Below are positions 47,063-55,831 of a DNA stretch of 64,000 bases, in pieces. The translations under genes and the position numbers were made by a program. Within the stretch, counting starts at the first letter, position 1, and every line of letters starts with the position of its first letter. Source of the DNA: Bradyrhizobium ottawaense (GTDB lineage Bacteria; Pseudomonadota; Alphaproteobacteria; Rhizobiales; Xanthobacteraceae); NCBI RefSeq assembly GCF_900099825.1, contig NZ_LT629693.1, positions 6,707,001-6,771,000 of the forward strand, given 5' to 3'. Below the pieces are notes generated by a model. The model ran no database searches and was not told the origin of the DNA. It was given only the letters and a program-made list of their open reading frames with translations.

Positions 47063-47380
47063 ATGAAACAAAGTGAAGCAAGAATTCTGATTATTCAGCA
47101 GTGGGATCTGTGGATTTCAACGCGGCCGCTCGATGCGGGCGGCCCCACCGGCAAAGACTCGCTGAAATTCTTCCACGAACTTCAGGACGCAAAGTCGCCG
47201 CTTCTGGATTTCCAGGCCCGCGGCCAGGATAAATGGCGAATCATTCACGCCTGGCTGCTGGATGCCGAGCGATTGTCCGACCACTGGATATCCCCGGCGC
47301 CGCGGATCGTGCCGGGCCGCAGGCCGCGACCGGCCCGTCACAAGTCCAAGGCCAGGAGCTGTGGCGGCGGGATCGAGTGA
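47063..47380 (+). CDS. Hypothetical protein, 105 aa
   Basis: From the ATG at 47063: MKQSEARILIIQQWDLWIST, followed by a mixed helical region (GKDSLKFFHELQDAKSPLLD then KWRIIHAWLLDAERLSDHWI) and a basic tail. Codon use and folding character are good. No family is recognised. No strong ribosome site. It ends 17 bases before the convergent egtD. Confidence 0.6.
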   Translation: MKQSEARILIIQQWDLWISTRPLDAGGPTGKDSLKFFHELQDAKSPLLDFQARGQDKWRIIHAWLLDAERLSDHWISPAPRIVPGRRPRPARHKSKARSCGGGIE

Positions 47381-47397
47381 CGGCTGGTCGCCGGGTG

Positions 47398-48369
47398 TCA
47401 GCCCTCGGCCACCAGCGCATGCACCGAAAACATCCGTTCGGCGTCGGTCCAGGAGTCGCGGATCGACCAGCCGGATTGGCGCGCGAGCGCGGTAAAGCGT
47501 TCGAGGCTGTATTTATAGCTCGACTCGGTGTGGATGCTTTCGCCGGGGCGGAATGAAAAATTCTGTCCCAAAATCCGCACCGACTGCGCCTTCTTGGCGA
47601 TCAGGTGCATCTCGATGCGATGACGCTCGCGATTGTAGATCGAGCGATGCATGAAACCGGAAATGTCGAAATTGCCGCCGAGTTCGCGGTTGATGCGGAC
47701 CAGCACGTTGAGATTGAAGCGTGCGGTGACGCCGGCGGCATCGTTGTAGGCATCGTAGAGCACGCGCTCGTTCTTTTCGAGGTCGACGCCGATGATCATC
47801 TGTGCGCCTTCGCCGAGAATCTGGCGCGCGCTGCGCAGGAAGGCGCTGGCTTCGTGCGGCTCGAAATTGCCGAGCGTCGATCCCGGAAAGAAGCCGACCT
47901 TCGGCGGGCCGGATATCTCGGCCGGCAGCGCGAACGGCGCGGTGAAGTCGGCAGCGACCGGATAGACCGCAAGATCGGGAAAATCCTTGCGCAAGGCATC
48001 GGCCTGGGCGTTGAGGAAATCGCCGGAGATATCGACCGGGACATAGGCGCCGAACTCACAGCGCTCCAGCAGCAGGCGAACCTTGGTGGTGGCGCCGGCG
48101 CCGAATTCCACCAGTGCGGCGCCCTTCGGGATGATCGCGGCGATCGCGTCGCCGCGGCTGCGCAAAATCCCGAGCTCGGTGCGGGTCGGATAATATTCGG
48201 GGAGCACCGTGATCTGCTCGAACAGCTCCGATCCCGCGGCGTCGTAGAAATATTTCGGCGACAGCCGTTTCGGATGCTGCGACAGGTTGCCGATCACGTC
48301 GCCGGCAAAGGCCGAGGTCGCTTCGTCGAACCGGTGCACTTGGGTCAAAGCGGCGGCATGCACATTCAT
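47398..48369 (-). CDS. egtD: L-histidine N-alpha-methyltransferase EgtD
   Basis: A 323-residue SAM-dependent methyltransferase. It makes hercynine from histidine, the first step to ergothioneine. Motifs: HPKRLSPKYFYDAAGSELFE, EFGAGATTKVRLLLERCEFG (SAM loop), KVGFFPGSTLGNFEPHEASA and the C-terminal FSFRPGESIHTESSYKYSLE. Forms an operon with egtB, 47 bases upstream. Confidence 0.95.
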   Translation of the reverse strand: MNVHAAALTQVHRFDEATSAFAGDVIGNLSQHPKRLSPKYFYDAAGSELFEQITVLPEYYPTRTELGILRSRGDAIAAIIPKGAALVEFGAGATTKVRLLLERCEFGAYVPVDISGDFLNAQADALRKDFPDLAVYPVAADFTAPFALPAEISGPPKVGFFPGSTLGNFEPHEASAFLRSARQILGEGAQMIIGVDLEKNERVLYDAYNDAAGVTARFNLNVLVRINRELGGNFDISGFMHRSIYNRERHRIEMHLIAKKAQSVRILGQNFSFRPGESIHTESSYKYSLERFTALARQSGWSIRDSWTDAERMFSVHALVAEG

Positions 48370-48416
48370 GATACTCTCCTGAACGCGCTTTCCGGCGCGC
48401 CTTGATCGGCGGAAAT

Positions 48417-49670
48417 TCAGACGTAGTCGGCGAGGCGTAACCCCGTAAATTGCCAGCGGTGGTGCGGATAAAAGAAGTTGCGGTAGGTAATGCGGCTGTG
48501 ACCGGCGGGCGTTGCGAACGAGGAGCCGCGCAGCACCAACTGGTTGACCATGAACTTGCCGTTATATTCCCCGAGCGCACCTTCGATGGCGCGGTAGCCG
48601 GGGTAGGGCGAGTAGGAACTGCGGGTCCACTGCCAGACAATGCCGAAGGCATCGTTGAGCTGGCCGGCGCGGGCAGCGACCTCCCATTCCATCTCGGTCG
48701 GCAGATGCTTGCCGGCCCAGCGCGCGAATGCGTCCGCCTCGTAATAACTGACATGGCTGACCGGGGCCTGTCGGTCGACCGGCTGCAGGCCGCCGAGCGT
48801 CATGATCCGCCATTCGCCGCCTACCTGGCGCCAGTGGCCGGGCGCCTGCCAGCCTTCGTTATTGACAGCGGCAAAGCCGTCCATCAGCCACAGTGTGGCC
48901 GTGCCGTAGCCGCCATCCTTCATGAAGGCGAGCCATTCGGCGTTGGTGACGAGGTTGCGGGCGAGCCTGACCGGGCCGACCAGCGCGCGATGCGCCGGCT
49001 TTTCGTTGTCGAAATGAAAGCTGTCGTCGGTATGGCCGACGGTGTGGATGCCCTCGTTGAGGGCGACCCATTCCTCAGCCGTTCGCTGCGACGCCGGGAA
49101 GCGCCACGCCGCATCGTAGGCCGGCGGAATCGGGTTCTGCGCAAAGGCGTGCAGGATGTCGGTCAGCATCAATTCCTGATGCTGCTGCTCGTGATTGAGG
49201 CCGACCTCGACCAGGGGAACCAGTTTGGCCAGCGTGGCCTGATCGGCGGTCTGGAAGAATTTCACGACGGCGGCGTCGACATGGCGGCGATAGGCAGTGA
49301 CTTCTTCCGCGCTCGGGCGGGTCAGATGGCCGCGCTGGTGGCGGGCGTGCCGCGGTCCGGCGCTGACGTAATAGGAATTGAACAGGAAGGCGTAGTCGGG
49401 ATGAAACGGCTGATAGCCCGGGCTGTGCTCGCCGAGCAGGAATTGCTCGAAGAACCAGGTGGTATGGGCGCGGTGCCATTTCGCCGGGCTCGCGTCCGGC
49501 ATCGACTGGATCAGCTGGTCTTCGGGGCTCAAGGGCGCCGCCCGGCGCTCGGTTTCGTCCCGGACGACGAGGTAAGCCTCGACCAGATTCTGGGCGAGGC
49601 TGCCGGAATCGGAGAAAAGTGACGGGGCTGACGTGGCCAACAAGGCCGCGGCGGATACTGATTTCGTCAC
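48417..49670 (-). CDS. egtB: Ergothioneine biosynthesis sulfoxide synthase EgtB
   Basis: A 417-residue non-haem iron enzyme joining hercynine with a thiol (gamma-glutamylcysteine or cysteine) and oxygen. The DinB-like domain gives the iron histidines: H66/H69 (WHRAHTTWFF) and H160/H164 (NHEQQHQELM). The FGE-sulfatase domain follows (HLPTEMEWEVAARAG, then VWQWTRSSYSPYPG). No egtA, egtC or egtE gene is in the window, so later steps are elsewhere or use cysteine. First gene of the egtBD pair. Confidence 0.93.
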   Translation of the reverse strand: MTKSVSAAALLATSAPSLFSDSGSLAQNLVEAYLVVRDETERRAAPLSPEDQLIQSMPDASPAKWHRAHTTWFFEQFLLGEHSPGYQPFHPDYAFLFNSYYVSAGPRHARHQRGHLTRPSAEEVTAYRRHVDAAVVKFFQTADQATLAKLVPLVEVGLNHEQQHQELMLTDILHAFAQNPIPPAYDAAWRFPASQRTAEEWVALNEGIHTVGHTDDSFHFDNEKPAHRALVGPVRLARNLVTNAEWLAFMKDGGYGTATLWLMDGFAAVNNEGWQAPGHWRQVGGEWRIMTLGGLQPVDRQAPVSHVSYYEADAFARWAGKHLPTEMEWEVAARAGQLNDAFGIVWQWTRSSYSPYPGYRAIEGALGEYNGKFMVNQLVLRGSSFATPAGHSRITYRNFFYPHHRWQFTGLRLADYV

Positions 49671-49963
49671 TGGTGTCTCCGGTCAAGAGAGAGAACGTTA
49701 GTCTGGCGAACTGGTTCCTGACGGACAGTCCGTCCTAGATAGGGGTTCCGCTCCGGGAAAAAAGCCTCCCCGGGCGATGATATTGGTGCCGTCAGATGAT
49801 GGCCGGTCCCGCCCCGGGCCGTGGACCGGGCCCCGCGCATGCCAGCTCCCCGGCATTTTACTTTGGATGCACAACGGTTTGGGCTACATATATGGCCAGT
49901 AAGCGGGTTAAATCGTCCCGTCAGACCTAGCGGCAGGGGGCGGTGCCCCAAAAGGAAATGAAG

Positions 49964-50302
49964 ATGAGCATCGAACAATTCATCGACAATGAAGTGAAGT
50001 CGAACGACGTCGTGCTGTTCATGAAGGGGACGCCGCAGTTTCCGCAGTGCGGTTTCTCGGGCCAGGTGGTGCAGATCCTCGATCACGTCGGCGTCGGCTA
50101 CAAGGGCCTGAACGTTCTGGAATCCGCCGACCTGCGCAACGGCATCAAGACCTATTCGAACTGGCCGACCATTCCGCAGCTTTACGTCAAGGGCGAGTTC
50201 GTCGGCGGCTGCGACATCATCCGCGAGATGTTCCAGGCCGGTGAATTGCAGCAGCTGTTCGCCGACAAGGGCGTCACCGTCAGCGCGGCGGCCTCGGCCT
50301 GA
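49964..50302 (+). CDS. grxD: Monothiol glutaredoxin GrxD
   Basis: A 112-residue CGFS glutaredoxin. [20 protein letters not shown] contains the active-site cysteine; [19 protein letters not shown] forms the glutathione and cluster site. It carries [2Fe-2S] clusters with BolA. The ATG at 49964 follows AAAGGAAATGAAG; an ATG at 49958 is possible. Its TGA stop overlaps the start of the macro-domain gene. Confidence 0.95.
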   Translation: MSIEQFIDNEVKSNDVVLFMKGTPQFPQCGFSGQVVQILDHVGVGYKGLNVLESADLRNGIKTYSNWPTIPQLYVKGEFVGGCDIIREMFQAGELQQLFADKGVTVSAAASA

Positions 50303-50853
50303 GCGACACCGCGCGCCTGATCGGCAAGGCGCGGCTGGAAGTTGTTGTTGCCGATATCACCGGTCTGCGCGTTGACGCCATCGTCAACGCCGCGAATTCG
50401 TCGCTGCTCGGCGGCGGCGGTGTCGATGGCGCGATCCATCGGGCTGCCGGTCCCGAACTGCTTGCCGAATGCCGCACCTTGCATGGCTGCGCCACCGGCG
50501 ACGCCAAGATCACCAAGGGCTACCGGCTGCCGGCCAAACATGTGATTCATGCGGTCGGGCCGGTCTGGCACGGCGGCGACGCTGGCGAGGATCAATTGCT
50601 CGCTTCCTGCTATCGCCGCGCACTCGAACTGTGCCAGGCCAGCGCACTATCCTCCGTAGCCTTCCCTGCAATCTCCACCGGCGTCTATCGCTTCCCTGCC
50701 GATCGCGCGGCCGGCATCGCGGTTGCCACCGTCGCCGAGGCGCTGGCCACAGCGCCCGTTGTGACGCGCGTGGTGTTCTGCTGCTTCTCCCGCGACAGCG
50801 GCCGCTTGCATGAAGCGGCTTTGGCCGGGGTCGGGAGCCCTTGTGCCGGCTGA
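50299..50853 (+). CDS. Macro-domain ADP-ribose hydrolase with CTG start
   Basis: A 184-residue macro domain. [20 protein letters not shown] binds ADP-ribose, [20 protein letters not shown] and [17 protein letters not shown] complete the pocket. Members deacetylate O-acetyl-ADP-ribose or remove mono-ADP-ribose. No ATG, GTG or TTG exists between the in-frame stop at 50242 and the domain, but CTG at 50299 starts CTGAGCGACACC, encoding M-S-D-T, the normal N-terminus. It overlaps the grxD stop as CTGA, so coupled initiation is likely. A start at the later internal ATG would destroy the domain. Confidence 0.85.
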   Translation: MSDTARLIGKARLEVVVADITGLRVDAIVNAANSSLLGGGGVDGAIHRAAGPELLAECRTLHGCATGDAKITKGYRLPAKHVIHAVGPVWHGGDAGEDQLLASCYRRALELCQASALSSVAFPAISTGVYRFPADRAAGIAVATVAEALATAPVVTRVVFCCFSRDSGRLHEAALAGVGSPCAG

Positions 50854-50896
50854 CACCGCAGCTACACTCCCCGGCGATTTCCTGGGAGGGGGTCTA

Positions 50897-52180
50897 ATGA
50901 ATTCTCGTCACATGTTGCGTGCGCTGGCCTGCGGCGCGCTGTTGCTGGCGGTTGCGCCCGCGGTCCGCGCCGAAGGCACTTTCGATATTCCACCCGGCGC
51001 CCATTTCAATCCGGACAAGCTTGCGAAGGTCACGGAGTTTTTCAAGAACGAGGTTGCCACCGGCAAGATCTCCGGCGCAGACGTCCTGATCCAGCAGCGC
51101 GGCAAGCCGGTCTATCACGAGACGTTTGGCGTGCAGGACGTGGTGTCCAAGGCGCCGATCACGGACAAGACCATCTTCCGCTTGTCTTCGCTGACCAAGG
51201 CGATCACCTCGGTGGTCGCGATGGAGCTGATCCAGGACGGCAAGCTCAAGCTCGATGATCCCGTCTCGAAGTACATTCCCTCGTTCGCCAATACCAAGGT
51301 CGGCATCGAGAAGAAGGCCGAGGACGGCACCAAGACGCTTGAACTGGTGCCTCAAACTCGCCCGATGACGGTGCTCGACCTGATGCGCCACACCTCCGGC
51401 ATCACCTACGGCTTCTACGGCGACAGTCTGGTGCGCAAGGCCTACAAGGACGCCAATATCTATGCGGGCGACTTCGACCTCGCCGAATTCGCCGAACGGA
51501 TCGCCAAGCTGCCGCTGCACAACCAGCCCGGCGCGCTCTGGCAATACGGCCATTCCACCGACATCCTGGCGCGGATCATGGAGATCGTGTCCGGAAAATC
51601 GCTGTTCGAGATCGAGAAGGAAAAGCTGCTCGATCCGCTCGGGATGACCGACACCGGCTTCTTCGTCACCGAACCGGAGAGGCTCTCGCGGCTCGCCCAG
51701 CCATTGCCGAATGACAGTGATTTTCGTGTCGGGCGCCAATACCGGACTGAAGTGCGCCAGAAGTGGGAATCCGCCAGTGGCGGCATGGTCTCGACCATGG
51801 CGGACTTCTCGCGCTTTGCGCAGATGCTGCTCAATGGCGGCAGCTTCGAGGGCAAGACCTATCTCAACCCGAAGACATTCGAAATGATGTCTACCGACTA
51901 TGCCGGCAAGGGCTCGGACGTCGAGCGGGACTATTTCTATTTTCCCGGCGACGGTTTTGGCATGGGGTTGGGACTTGCGGTGCGAACCGATGCCGGCAAC
52001 GCAAAGCCGCCGCCGCCGGGATCGCTCGGCGAGTTGAAATGGGACGGCGCCAGCGGCTGCTACATGGTGATCGACCGCAAGCAGGAGATGATGTTCGTGT
52101 TGCTGGAGCAGACGCCGACCGAACGCCAGCGCGTCCAGCGAACCCTCAAGCAACTGGTCTATGAGGCGCTGGAGAATTAA
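50897..52180 (+). CDS. Beta-lactamase-family serine hydrolase
   Basis: A 427-residue secreted class C-like hydrolase. A signal peptide (LRALACGALLLAVAPAVRAE) follows the ATG at 50897, which has GGGAGGGGG before it. The active-site S-x-x-K is in FRLSSLTKAITSVV; HTSGITYGFYG and WQYGHSTDILARI hold the tyrosine motif; the third motif is near DGASGCYMV. These proteins are usually esterases or D-amino peptidases rather than antibiotic-degrading enzymes. Confidence 0.85.
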   Translation: MNSRHMLRALACGALLLAVAPAVRAEGTFDIPPGAHFNPDKLAKVTEFFKNEVATGKISGADVLIQQRGKPVYHETFGVQDVVSKAPITDKTIFRLSSLTKAITSVVAMELIQDGKLKLDDPVSKYIPSFANTKVGIEKKAEDGTKTLELVPQTRPMTVLDLMRHTSGITYGFYGDSLVRKAYKDANIYAGDFDLAEFAERIAKLPLHNQPGALWQYGHSTDILARIMEIVSGKSLFEIEKEKLLDPLGMTDTGFFVTEPERLSRLAQPLPNDSDFRVGRQYRTEVRQKWESASGGMVSTMADFSRFAQMLLNGGSFEGKTYLNPKTFEMMSTDYAGKGSDVERDYFYFPGDGFGMGLGLAVRTDAGNAKPPPPGSLGELKWDGASGCYMVIDRKQEMMFVLLEQTPTERQRVQRTLKQLVYEALEN

Positions 52181-52183
52181 CCA

Positions 52184-52276
52184 AAGCGTTTTCAAGCGAA
52201 GTGGAGACCGGTTCGCGTCAAGAAAACGCGTCAAAATAAAAAATCTAGAGTCCGTTCCGATCTCATCGGAATGGAC
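52184..52276. repeat. Dispersed repeat with terminator-like hairpin
   Basis: Begins aaagcgttttcaagcgaagt, inverse of text at 2378-2397 and 57953-57972, continues with cgtcaagaaaacgcgtcaaa and ends in the hairpin gagtccgttccgat/atcggaatggactt. Common in Bradyrhizobium. It lies between two convergent genes and probably serves both as a transcript end. Confidence 0.7.
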
Positions 52277-52277
52277 T

Positions 52278-53933
52278 TTAGTCAGCTTGATCTACCCGCT
52301 TCACTTTCTCGCGAAGTTCATCGACCAGCACGCGAATGTTCTCGCTGTAATCGATCGGCAGGACAACCAGGTGCACGCCGCCTGCGGCAAAGGCGCGCTC
52401 GAGCGTCGGGATGATCGCCTCCGTGCTTTCGATCCTTGCGCCCTTGGCGCCGTAACTCTCGGCGTACCGGACGAAGTCCGGATTTCCAAAGGTAAGGCCG
52501 AAATCGGGAAAACGATCGACCGCCTGCTTCCAGCGTATCATCCCGTAGGCGGAATCTTCCAGAACCAGCACCACGAGATTTAACTTGAGTCGTACCGCGG
52601 TTTCCATTTCCTGCGAGTTCATCATGAACCCGCCGTCGCCGCACACCGCGAGCACCCGGCGTTCCGGATAAAGCATCGCCGCCATCATCGCCGACGGCAA
52701 TCCGGCCCCCATGGTCGCGAGCGCATTGTCGAGCAGCAGCGTGTTCGCGACCAGCGTTCGATAGTTCCGCGCGAACCAGATCTTGTACATGCCGTTGTCC
52801 AGCGCGACGATTCCGTTTTCGGGCATAACCTGCCGCACGTCATGGACAATACGTTGCGGCGTCGGCGGCCATCGCGCTTCCGTGGCCCGGTCGGCTATTC
52901 GGTTCAGAATGCCGTCACGGAGACTTAACAACGCGCCGGCATTGGGCAGGCGGCCCTCGAGGCGGTCGGCCAACAGTTCCAGGCTCGGGCCGACATCGCC
53001 GACCACCTCGCATTGCGGATAATAGACCTGTTCCACATTGGCAGGCGTGTAGCTGACGTGAATGACCTGCGGCCCGCCTGGGCCCATGATGAAGGGCGGC
53101 TTCTCGATCGTATCGTGGCCGATGGCGATGATCAGGTCGGCGCGGTCGATCGCTTCATGGACATAATCGCGTTCGCTGAGGGCTGCTGTCCCCATATACA
53201 ATTTGGTGCCGCCGGGCGCGGTGCCTTTTCCCATCTGGGTCGTAAAGAACGGAATCTGGGTGCGTCGAACGAATCCAGCGATTCCCGTCGTGCTTCGCGG
53301 CCGGGAAGCCGCGGCGCCCAGCATGATCAACGGCCGCTTGGCCTTCAGGATCATCTCGGCCGCGCGATCGAGCGAAGCACGGTGGGCGACCGGAATTTCA
53401 ATCGGATGCTGCGCGACCATCGCAACCGGTTCGGATTCTTCGCCGGCGATGTCCTCGGGCAATTCCAGCAGGACAGGGCCGGGCCGTTCCTGCGTGGCAA
53501 TCCGGAAGGCATCGCGCACCAGGGTCGGAATCGTTGAGGTGCTGACGATCTGCAGCGAAAGCTTTGTCAACGGCTTGAACGTGCCGACCACGTCGACGAT
53601 CTGGAATTTCGCCTGACGGCTGCTCATGATGCCTTTCTGCCCGGTCAGCATCACCATCGGCATCGCGCCCAGCAGCGCGTAGGCAGCACCCGTCGCGAGA
53701 TTGAGCGCGCCGGGGCCAAGCGTCGTGATACAGACACCGGGCTTTCCCGTCAGCCGGCCGTAGGTGGCCGCCATGAAGGCCGCAGCCTGTTCATGCCGGG
53801 TCAGGATCAGCTGGATCGACGATTTCCGCAGGCTTTCGACGACGTCGAGATTCTCTTCGCCAGGAACGCCGAAGATGCGGTCCACGCCCTCGTTCTCGAG
53901 CGCGGCAACCAACAAGTCGGAGCCTTTGGGCAT
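52278..53933 (-). CDS. Acetolactate-synthase-like ThDP enzyme
   Basis: A 551-residue thiamine-diphosphate enzyme. The N-terminal domain has GVPGEENLDVVESLRKSSIQ and RHEQAAAFMAATYGRLTGKP, including the catalytic glutamate; the ThDP domain has GDGGFMMNSQEMETAVRLKL. Close to the catabolic or large-subunit acetolactate synthases; no small regulatory subunit gene is nearby. The ATG at 53933 is preceded by GCCGGAGGTTAC, which decides it over the frame start at 53957. The reaction could also be another 2-keto acid condensation. Confidence 0.85.
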   Translation of the reverse strand: MPKGSDLLVAALENEGVDRIFGVPGEENLDVVESLRKSSIQLILTRHEQAAAFMAATYGRLTGKPGVCITTLGPGALNLATGAAYALLGAMPMVMLTGQKGIMSSRQAKFQIVDVVGTFKPLTKLSLQIVSTSTIPTLVRDAFRIATQERPGPVLLELPEDIAGEESEPVAMVAQHPIEIPVAHRASLDRAAEMILKAKRPLIMLGAAASRPRSTTGIAGFVRRTQIPFFTTQMGKGTAPGGTKLYMGTAALSERDYVHEAIDRADLIIAIGHDTIEKPPFIMGPGGPQVIHVSYTPANVEQVYYPQCEVVGDVGPSLELLADRLEGRLPNAGALLSLRDGILNRIADRATEARWPPTPQRIVHDVRQVMPENGIVALDNGMYKIWFARNYRTLVANTLLLDNALATMGAGLPSAMMAAMLYPERRVLAVCGDGGFMMNSQEMETAVRLKLNLVVLVLEDSAYGMIRWKQAVDRFPDFGLTFGNPDFVRYAESYGAKGARIESTEAIIPTLERAFAAGGVHLVVLPIDYSENIRVLVDELREKVKRVDQAD

Positions 53934-54028
53934 CGTAACCTCCGGCGATTTTTTCAACGGTGAGCCATAGCTGAATAACAGGATTCCGCTGCGATCTGTA
54001 TGCCTTCAGTTGCCCTGACCGAAGGCAA

Positions 54029-55096
54029 TCACACCCCGCGCACGATCTCGCGCACCAGTCCGACGGTTTCCTCGATCATCTCGGCCGTCACGTCGAGATG
54101 GGTGCAGGCGCGAATGCGGCCATCCATGACAGCCAGCAGCACGCCGCGCTTGCGCAACGCCTCGACCATCTTGTCGCCGCTGATCCCGGCTCCGTCAGGC
54201 TTGAAGAACACCAGGTTGGTTTCGGGCTGCTGCACCTCGACGCCGTTGATCTGCGACAGTCCGCGCGCCAGCGCCCGCGCATTGGCGTGATCGTCGGCGA
54301 GGCGGTCGACGTGATGGTCGAGCGCGTAGACACAGGCTGCGGCGCAAATGCCGGCCTGCCGCATCGATCCGCCGAGCCGCTGTTTCCAGCGCCAGACATC
54401 GTCGATGAATTGGCGGGTACCTGCGATCGCGCCGCCGACCGGCGCGCCGAGACCCTTGGAAAAATCGATCCAGGCCGAATCCCAGCCCGCGGCCATGTCG
54501 CGCGCGCTGATGCCGGTCGCGACGCAGGCGTTCAACAGCCGCGCGCCGTCCATATGGGTGACGAGCCCATGTGTCCTGGCGATTTGCACGATTTCATCGA
54601 GCGCCGTCTTCTTCCAGATCGTGCCGCCGCCGATATTGGCGGTCTGTTCGACGCTGACCACGGTTTGCGGCGGCTGGTAGCGCGAGCGCGGGTGAAGGGC
54701 GGCGCGAAAGGTTTCGGGCGAAAACTGACCGTCGTCGCCGGTCAGCGGCGTGATCTGGAATCCGCCGAGCGCTGCATGCGCGCCGCCTTCGCGGGCGATG
54801 ATATGCGCGCTGACATGGGCGAGGATTTCATCGCCCGGCCGGCACCAGGCCAGGGTCGCCGCGACGTTGCACATGGTGCCCGACGGCATGAACACCGCGG
54901 CTTCCTTGCCGAGCAGGTCGGCGACGCGTTCGCACAACAGGTTGACCGTCGGGTCGTCGCCGATCTGCTCGTCGCCGACATCGGCCTTCGCCATCGCCTC
55001 GCGCATCGCTGGTGTCGGGCGCGTCTGCGTATCCGACAACAGGTTGATGCGGACAGGGGCAGCCTTGGGGTCGCGCGGGGCAGGGGTGTAGTGCAT
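54029..55096 (-). CDS. ltaE: Threonine aldolase
   Basis: A 355-residue PLP enzyme cleaving threonine or allo-threonine to glycine and acetaldehyde. INLLSDTQTRPTPAMREAMA is the typical start; FMPSGTMCNVAA binds PLP phosphate; HMDGARLLNACVATG and the Schiff-base lysine in DFSKGLGAPVGG follow. It produces glycine, which links it in theory to the riboswitch-controlled glycine-cleavage operon elsewhere in the window. It is divergent from hicA. Confidence 0.92.
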   Translation of the reverse strand: MHYTPAPRDPKAAPVRINLLSDTQTRPTPAMREAMAKADVGDEQIGDDPTVNLLCERVADLLGKEAAVFMPSGTMCNVAATLAWCRPGDEILAHVSAHIIAREGGAHAALGGFQITPLTGDDGQFSPETFRAALHPRSRYQPPQTVVSVEQTANIGGGTIWKKTALDEIVQIARTHGLVTHMDGARLLNACVATGISARDMAAGWDSAWIDFSKGLGAPVGGAIAGTRQFIDDVWRWKQRLGGSMRQAGICAAACVYALDHHVDRLADDHANARALARGLSQINGVEVQQPETNLVFFKPDGAGISGDKMVEALRKRGVLLAVMDGRIRACTHLDVTAEMIEETVGLVREIVRGV

Positions 55097-55143
55097 GGGA
55101 TTTTTCGCTTGCCTTTACAGCGGCCATTCAGCCGTGGATGTGT

Positions 55144-55183
55144 ATTTATACACTTGATACAGCAGTCTACAGTGTGTATAAAT
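55144..55183 (+). promoter_or_regulatory. hicAB promoter inside an inverted repeat
   Basis: TTGATA (55154-55159) and TATAAA (55177-55182) are separated by exactly 17 bases, a near-consensus sigma-70 promoter. The whole is framed by a 10-bp inverted repeat, ATTTATACAC (55144-55153) and GTGTATAAAT (55174-55183), a probable HicB operator. The predicted start of transcription falls on or next to the hicA ATG at 55188. Confidence 0.75.
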
Positions 55184-55187
55184 GCAC

Positions 55188-55376
55188 ATGAATTCGAAGG
55201 ACATCATCTCCGCCTTGAGAGCGGATGGTTGGATTCAGGTTGCCCAAAAGGGGAGCCATGTCCAGTTCAAGCATCCGACCAAGTTGGGTCGCGTGACCGT
55301 GCCTCATCCGAAACGGGACATTCCGATGGGCACGTTCAGGAGCATCGAAAAGCAGGCCGGACTGAAATTGAAATAG
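55188..55376 (+). CDS. hicA: HicA toxin (mRNA interferase)
   Basis: A 62-residue HicA: MNSKDIISALRADGWIQVAQ then KGSHVQFKHPTKLGRVTVPH, containing the G-S-H motif with the catalytic histidine. HicA cuts mRNAs when free of HicB. The ATG at 55188 matches homologues; one at 55182 overlaps the promoter's -10 box and is unlikely. No ribosome site is present, consistent with leaderless translation. Followed by hicB after 39 bases. Confidence 0.92.
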   Translation: MNSKDIISALRADGWIQVAQKGSHVQFKHPTKLGRVTVPHPKRDIPMGTFRSIEKQAGLKLK

Positions 55377-55415
55377 CGAACGCACCGATGCGGTTGTCCG
55401 GAAGAGGAATAGAAA

Positions 55416-55808
55416 ATGCGACAGTACATCGCCCTGATCCATAAAGAAGCCGACAGCGACTACGGCGTATCGTTTCCTGATCTTCCCGGCGTCATCAGCG
55501 CCGGAAAGACTCTCGACGAGGCGCGCGACATGGGCGCGGAAGCTTTGGCGCTGCATCTGGAAGGGCTTGCAGCAGACGGTGAAGCCGCGCCCGAGCCAAG
55601 TTCGTTGGAAGAGATCATGAAGGACGCGCAGAACCGGGATGGCGTTGCGGTGCTGATCGCGGCACCTGCCTCCGACGTAAAAAGCGTTCGCATCAATGTA
55701 ACGATGCCGGCCGATGTGCTCGATCAAATTGATCGCTACGCCGAGCGAGAAGGCTTCACGCGCTCCGGCTTTCTCGCCCAGGCGGCAAAGAAGGCGATGG
55801 CGGTTTGA
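55416..55808 (+). CDS. hicB: HicB antitoxin
   Basis: A 130-residue antitoxin. The N-terminal HicB fold (YIALIHKEADSDYGVSFPDL then PGVISAGKTLDEARDM) neutralises HicA; the C-terminal ribbon-helix-helix (VRINVTMPADVLDQIDRYAE) binds DNA. The likely target is the inverted repeat at 55144-55183. The ATG at 55416 follows AGAGGAATAG. Order toxin then antitoxin is normal for hicAB. Confidence 0.93.
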   Translation: MRQYIALIHKEADSDYGVSFPDLPGVISAGKTLDEARDMGAEALALHLEGLAADGEAAPEPSSLEEIMKDAQNRDGVAVLIAAPASDVKSVRINVTMPADVLDQIDRYAEREGFTRSGFLAQAAKKAMAV

Positions 55809-55831
55809 TCAACGCGGGATCACCTCGATAT

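Noticed and set aside
55182-55187. ATG at 55182 as hicA start
   Set aside because: It overlaps the last base of the -10 box, so it would precede the expected transcript start; homologues begin at MNSKD.
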